Positions 62,017 to 64,000 of a stretch of DNA of 64,000 nucleotides are shown piece after piece. The DNA is from Vibrio cholerae (GTDB lineage Bacteria; Actinomycetota; Actinomycetes; Actinomycetales; Micrococcaceae): positions 1 through 64,000 of the forward strand of contig WNZI01000001.1 of assembly GCA_009728235.1 (NCBI GenBank), in the 5' to 3' direction. Made by a program: the position numbers and the translations under genes. How positions within the stretch are numbered: position 1 is the stretch's first letter; each line of letters starts with the position of its first letter. A model generated the notes under the pieces. It had not been told where the DNA came from and made no database searches. It saw only the letters and a program-made list of their open reading frames with translations.

Positions 62017-63476
62017 CGAATGTCCTTCGATCGGAGTCCGGGTTTCCCGGAGTCGGGGCGGAGTGGAGCGGACAGTGTGCGGACGACATCGGTGAGTGAC
62101 GCGTCCGTTCCGACGTTGCCGGCGAAAACGATGTAGGGGATACCCCGGGCAGGACCGTCCATCGGCTCCCAGAGGGACACGATCCCCGGCAGCATCGGTC
62201 CCCGGACCATGGCCCGCCGGATGGACAGCCCGTGCACCGCGACATCCGAGGAGGTGATGCCACCCTTGGCGATCACGAAGCGGGGCGGTGCGGACTGCAG
62301 GATCCGTCGGACCACCTCGACGACCGCGGCGGATACCGCCCGCGAGATCGCGAGGCTCTCCTCCCCGCTGGCAGCGGTGACGAGCGTCCGGCTGGTGTGG
62401 ACGATGACGTTCCCGGTGGTGAGGCCCTCCACTGCCCGCCGGACGACGTCGTGCAGGTGGTCGGCTCGCGTTTCCTCGTCGAGAACGGCGCCCACGTCGA
62501 TGACGACCGTCGAGACCTCCGGGTAGGCCTCCGTCAGGTGCCGGAGTTGCCGGCTCGTCACGCCGACGTGTGAACCGACGACGATGAGCCCGCCGGATCG
62601 CCCCGGGCCATCGGCTCCGTAGATGTCGGCGGCGAGCAACGGAGCGTGAGCCTCCTGTCCGATCGCGGCACGGACGAAGGGCGGACCGACCCGGAACAGT
62701 ACCCTGGTACCGCGCTGGCGGGCCAGGTGGCAGCCGAGGGCGATGAGGCGGAGGTCCTGCTCCGTGACGGCATCGGCGACCACCGGTGTTCCATGGGTGG
62801 CGGTCCCGAGCAGGTCCGCGATGGCGACGGGCCCGGACCGGACGACGTCGAGGGTGAGGGGTAGCACCGTATCTGCAGGGATGCGCCCGCCCGTCTTCGC
62901 GCTCACGTACTCGCGGAGGTTCGACGACGGGAACCCGAAGGTGGCGTCACGGGCGAACTCGGTGGCCGATACGGGCGTCAGCTCGTCACCGGAGAGCATG
63001 TAGTGCTCGGACCCGATGGTCACCCGGCCCGCGTCGGGGAAGGCCGGCACCAGGACGACGGCGTCGATCGCCTGTCCGCCGTGATCGGCGAGTGTCCGGG
63101 CGAGGACGTCGGTCTCGAGGGGGAAGTGTCCGCGCAGCGTGGAGTCGCTCCGGGAGACGAAGACGAGGTGGATGCCGGTCGCTGCTGCCGCATCGAGGGC
63201 GTTGACGGCGATCTCGCGGTTGAGTGCGGCAGTCTCGTTCGGGGGCAGGCTGCGCGTGTTGGTCAGGACGTAGAACGCAGGGTGTCCCTGGTCGAGGGCC
63301 CAGGTGATGTCCGCTACCGTCCAGGACGTCAGCACCGGCAAGTCGGAGACCGACTGGGTGCCGGTGGGGTCGTCGTCGAGGACGACGAACACCGCGTCGG
63401 TCCTTCGGGACCGGACGTCGGCGGCCTCGGCGTCCACCGGGGGAGGAAAGCCCTTCAACGCCTCGCAGATCAGCAT
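62013..63476 (-). CDS. Four-carbon acid sugar kinase family protein (DUF1537/OtnK type)
   Basis: A 487-residue kinase of the OtnK/DtnK family, which phosphorylates 3-oxo-tetronates or erythronate. N-terminal VFVVLDDDPTGTQSVSDLPV with the catalytic Asp cluster, VSRSDSTLRGHFPLETDVL, and the C-terminal nucleotide-binding FVIAKGGITSSDVAVHGL and GIPYIVFAGNVGTDASL. The ATG at 63476 follows GAAGGGG. A palindrome lies just upstream. With the dehydrogenase it forms a two-gene operon; an aldolase or decarboxylase partner is not in the window. Confidence 0.88.
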   Translation of the reverse strand: MLICEALKGFPPPVDAEAADVRSRRTDAVFVVLDDDPTGTQSVSDLPVLTSWTVADITWALDQGHPAFYVLTNTRSLPPNETAALNREIAVNALDAAAATGIHLVFVSRSDSTLRGHFPLETDVLARTLADHGGQAIDAVVLVPAFPDAGRVTIGSEHYMLSGDELTPVSATEFARDATFGFPSSNLREYVSAKTGGRIPADTVLPLTLDVVRSGPVAIADLLGTATHGTPVVADAVTEQDLRLIALGCHLARQRGTRVLFRVGPPFVRAAIGQEAHAPLLAADIYGADGPGRSGGLIVVGSHVGVTSRQLRHLTEAYPEVSTVVIDVGAVLDEETRADHLHDVVRRAVEGLTTGNVIVHTSRTLVTAASGEESLAISRAVSAAVVEVVRRILQSAPPRFVIAKGGITSSDVAVHGLSIRRAMVRGPMLPGIVSLWEPMDGPARGIPYIVFAGNVGTDASLTDVVRTLSAPLRPDSGKPGLRSKDIR

Positions 63477-63490
63477 CGGATACCCCTTCG

Positions 63491-63506
63491 TGTCAGATGT
63501 CTGATA
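63491..63506. promoter_or_regulatory. Operator candidate before the sugar-acid kinase operon
   Basis: TGTCAGA and TCTGATA flank a central TG, a 6-of-7 inverted repeat, 14 bases upstream of the kinase ATG. This form fits FadR-type GntR operators, and such regulators often govern tetronate genes. No regulator gene is next to it in the window. Confidence 0.45.
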
Positions 63507-63613
63507 AGTGATCGTACGCGGCGGATTCCTCTCGTTCAAGAGTGTGGCCGTGAAACCGCGAGGCACGTGAGTGGCTGCACCGGTCCTCAGAACGCTGCTG
63601 GCACACTTGTCGC

Positions 63614-63787
63614 ATGGGATTCATGACGACGGTCCGGACGTACCTGGGACTCGAACCGGTACCCGTGCTCGAGCAGTACCGGGACAGCGTGCGTCAGGCT
63701 CGCCTGACCTGCCGGACATGCGGCGCGTTCGTGGCACACGAGCACCAGGTGCTGCACACGGACTGGCACCTCGCCGAGGGTCGCTAG
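63614..63787 (+). CDS. Small CxxC protein (57 aa)
   Basis: A 57-residue protein: an N-terminal helix with EPVPVLEQYRDSVRQARLTC, then RTCGAFVAHEHQVLHTDWHL. A single CxxC (Cys33, Cys36) plus several His could form a zinc site. It lies 36 bases before the ABC ATPase gene, same strand. No family recognised. Confidence 0.5.
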   Translation: MGFMTTVRTYLGLEPVPVLEQYRDSVRQARLTCRTCGAFVAHEHQVLHTDWHLAEGR

Positions 63788-63823
63788 CTACGCCCCGCAC
63801 ACCGAGGACCCTAGGGTAGGACC

Positions 63824-64000
63824 ATGGCTGAGGTGGGGGCAGTGCTGGAATCGGAACGCCTGCAGGTGGGCTACGCCGGTACGCCGGTGTGCGGGGAGGT
63901 GTCCGCGGTGGTCGAACCGACGCATGTCCTCGGAGTCGTGGGATTCAACGGGGCGGGCAAATCCACGGTCGTGAGGACTCTTGCCGGGCGGCAGGCACCC
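63824..64000 (+). CDS. ABC transporter ATP-binding protein, cut by the window edge
   Basis: The first 59 residues of an ABC ATPase. The Walker A motif GFNGAGKST lies near residue 44, after a short beta region (LQVGYAGTPVCGEVSAVVEP). A -10-like TAGGGT ends 6 bases before the ATG (leaderless pattern). The style of the N-terminus fits an ABC-F or energy-coupling ATPase, but too little is present to decide. Confidence 0.75.
   Translation, partial: MAEVGAVLESERLQVGYAGTPVCGEVSAVVEPTHVLGVVGFNGAGKSTVVRTLAGRQAP

Overview
The window comes from a high-G+C actinobacterium, most likely Micrococcaceae (Arthrobacter or a close relative). Supporting signs are mycothiol-type arsenate reductases, a mycothiol-dependent enzyme of the maleylpyruvate isomerase family, lldD with its GntR regulator, an OFA transporter with its small partner, strongly G/C-ending codons, and many genes whose promoter -10 box lies only 6-7 bases before the start codon (leaderless mRNAs). 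All names come from reading translations; no database search was run.

Layout. 0.1-6.3 kb: divergent arsenic resistance locus. Leftward are arsC, a FAD oxidoreductase, a second arsC with an N-terminal helical domain, and a flavin reductase; rightward are arsR, a third arsC and arsB. 6.4-25.8 kb: chromosomal housekeeping, with a GDSL hydrolase, SDR, membrane proteins, GH15, S10 peptidase, DHA2 exporter, tRNA-Ala(CGC), GH13, two tandem paralogous lipoproteins, a CtaG-like/DUF2243 pair, lldD with its regulator, a GNAT fusion protein and AlkB. 25.9-27.4 kb: a graveyard of fragments (unknown ORF, TRAP permease piece, truncated antitoxin with toxin). 27.39-39.60 kb: a carbohydrate-use island bounded by two directly repeated dif-like (XerC/XerD-type) sites. 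It carries a LacI regulator, a Tat-exported beta-helix protein, GH38, CE7 esterase, a sugar ABC importer without its ATPase and a FAD oxidoreductase; two similar LacI-type palindromes sit before its two converging transcription units. 39.7-64 kb: chromosomal genes again, with DUF1684, PPK2, PAP2, TauE, aldo-keto reductase, a second GNAT fusion, amino-acid and OFA transporters, MBL hydrolase, MarR, malQ, a TrxR-like flavoprotein, two small proteins sharing the GNAT fusions' N-terminal module, Nei-type glycosylase, a secreted GH26 enzyme behind a c-di-GMP-I riboswitch, a peroxiredoxin, a four-carbon sugar-acid kinase/dehydrogenase pair, and the start of an ABC ATPase at the right edge.

Nine otherwise well-conserved genes are broken by single-base indels, each at a run of G or C. 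In every case the repaired length is a whole number of codons. This looks more like base-calling error than nine real pseudogenes, so those entries are given as frameshifted genes with the reconstructed product.
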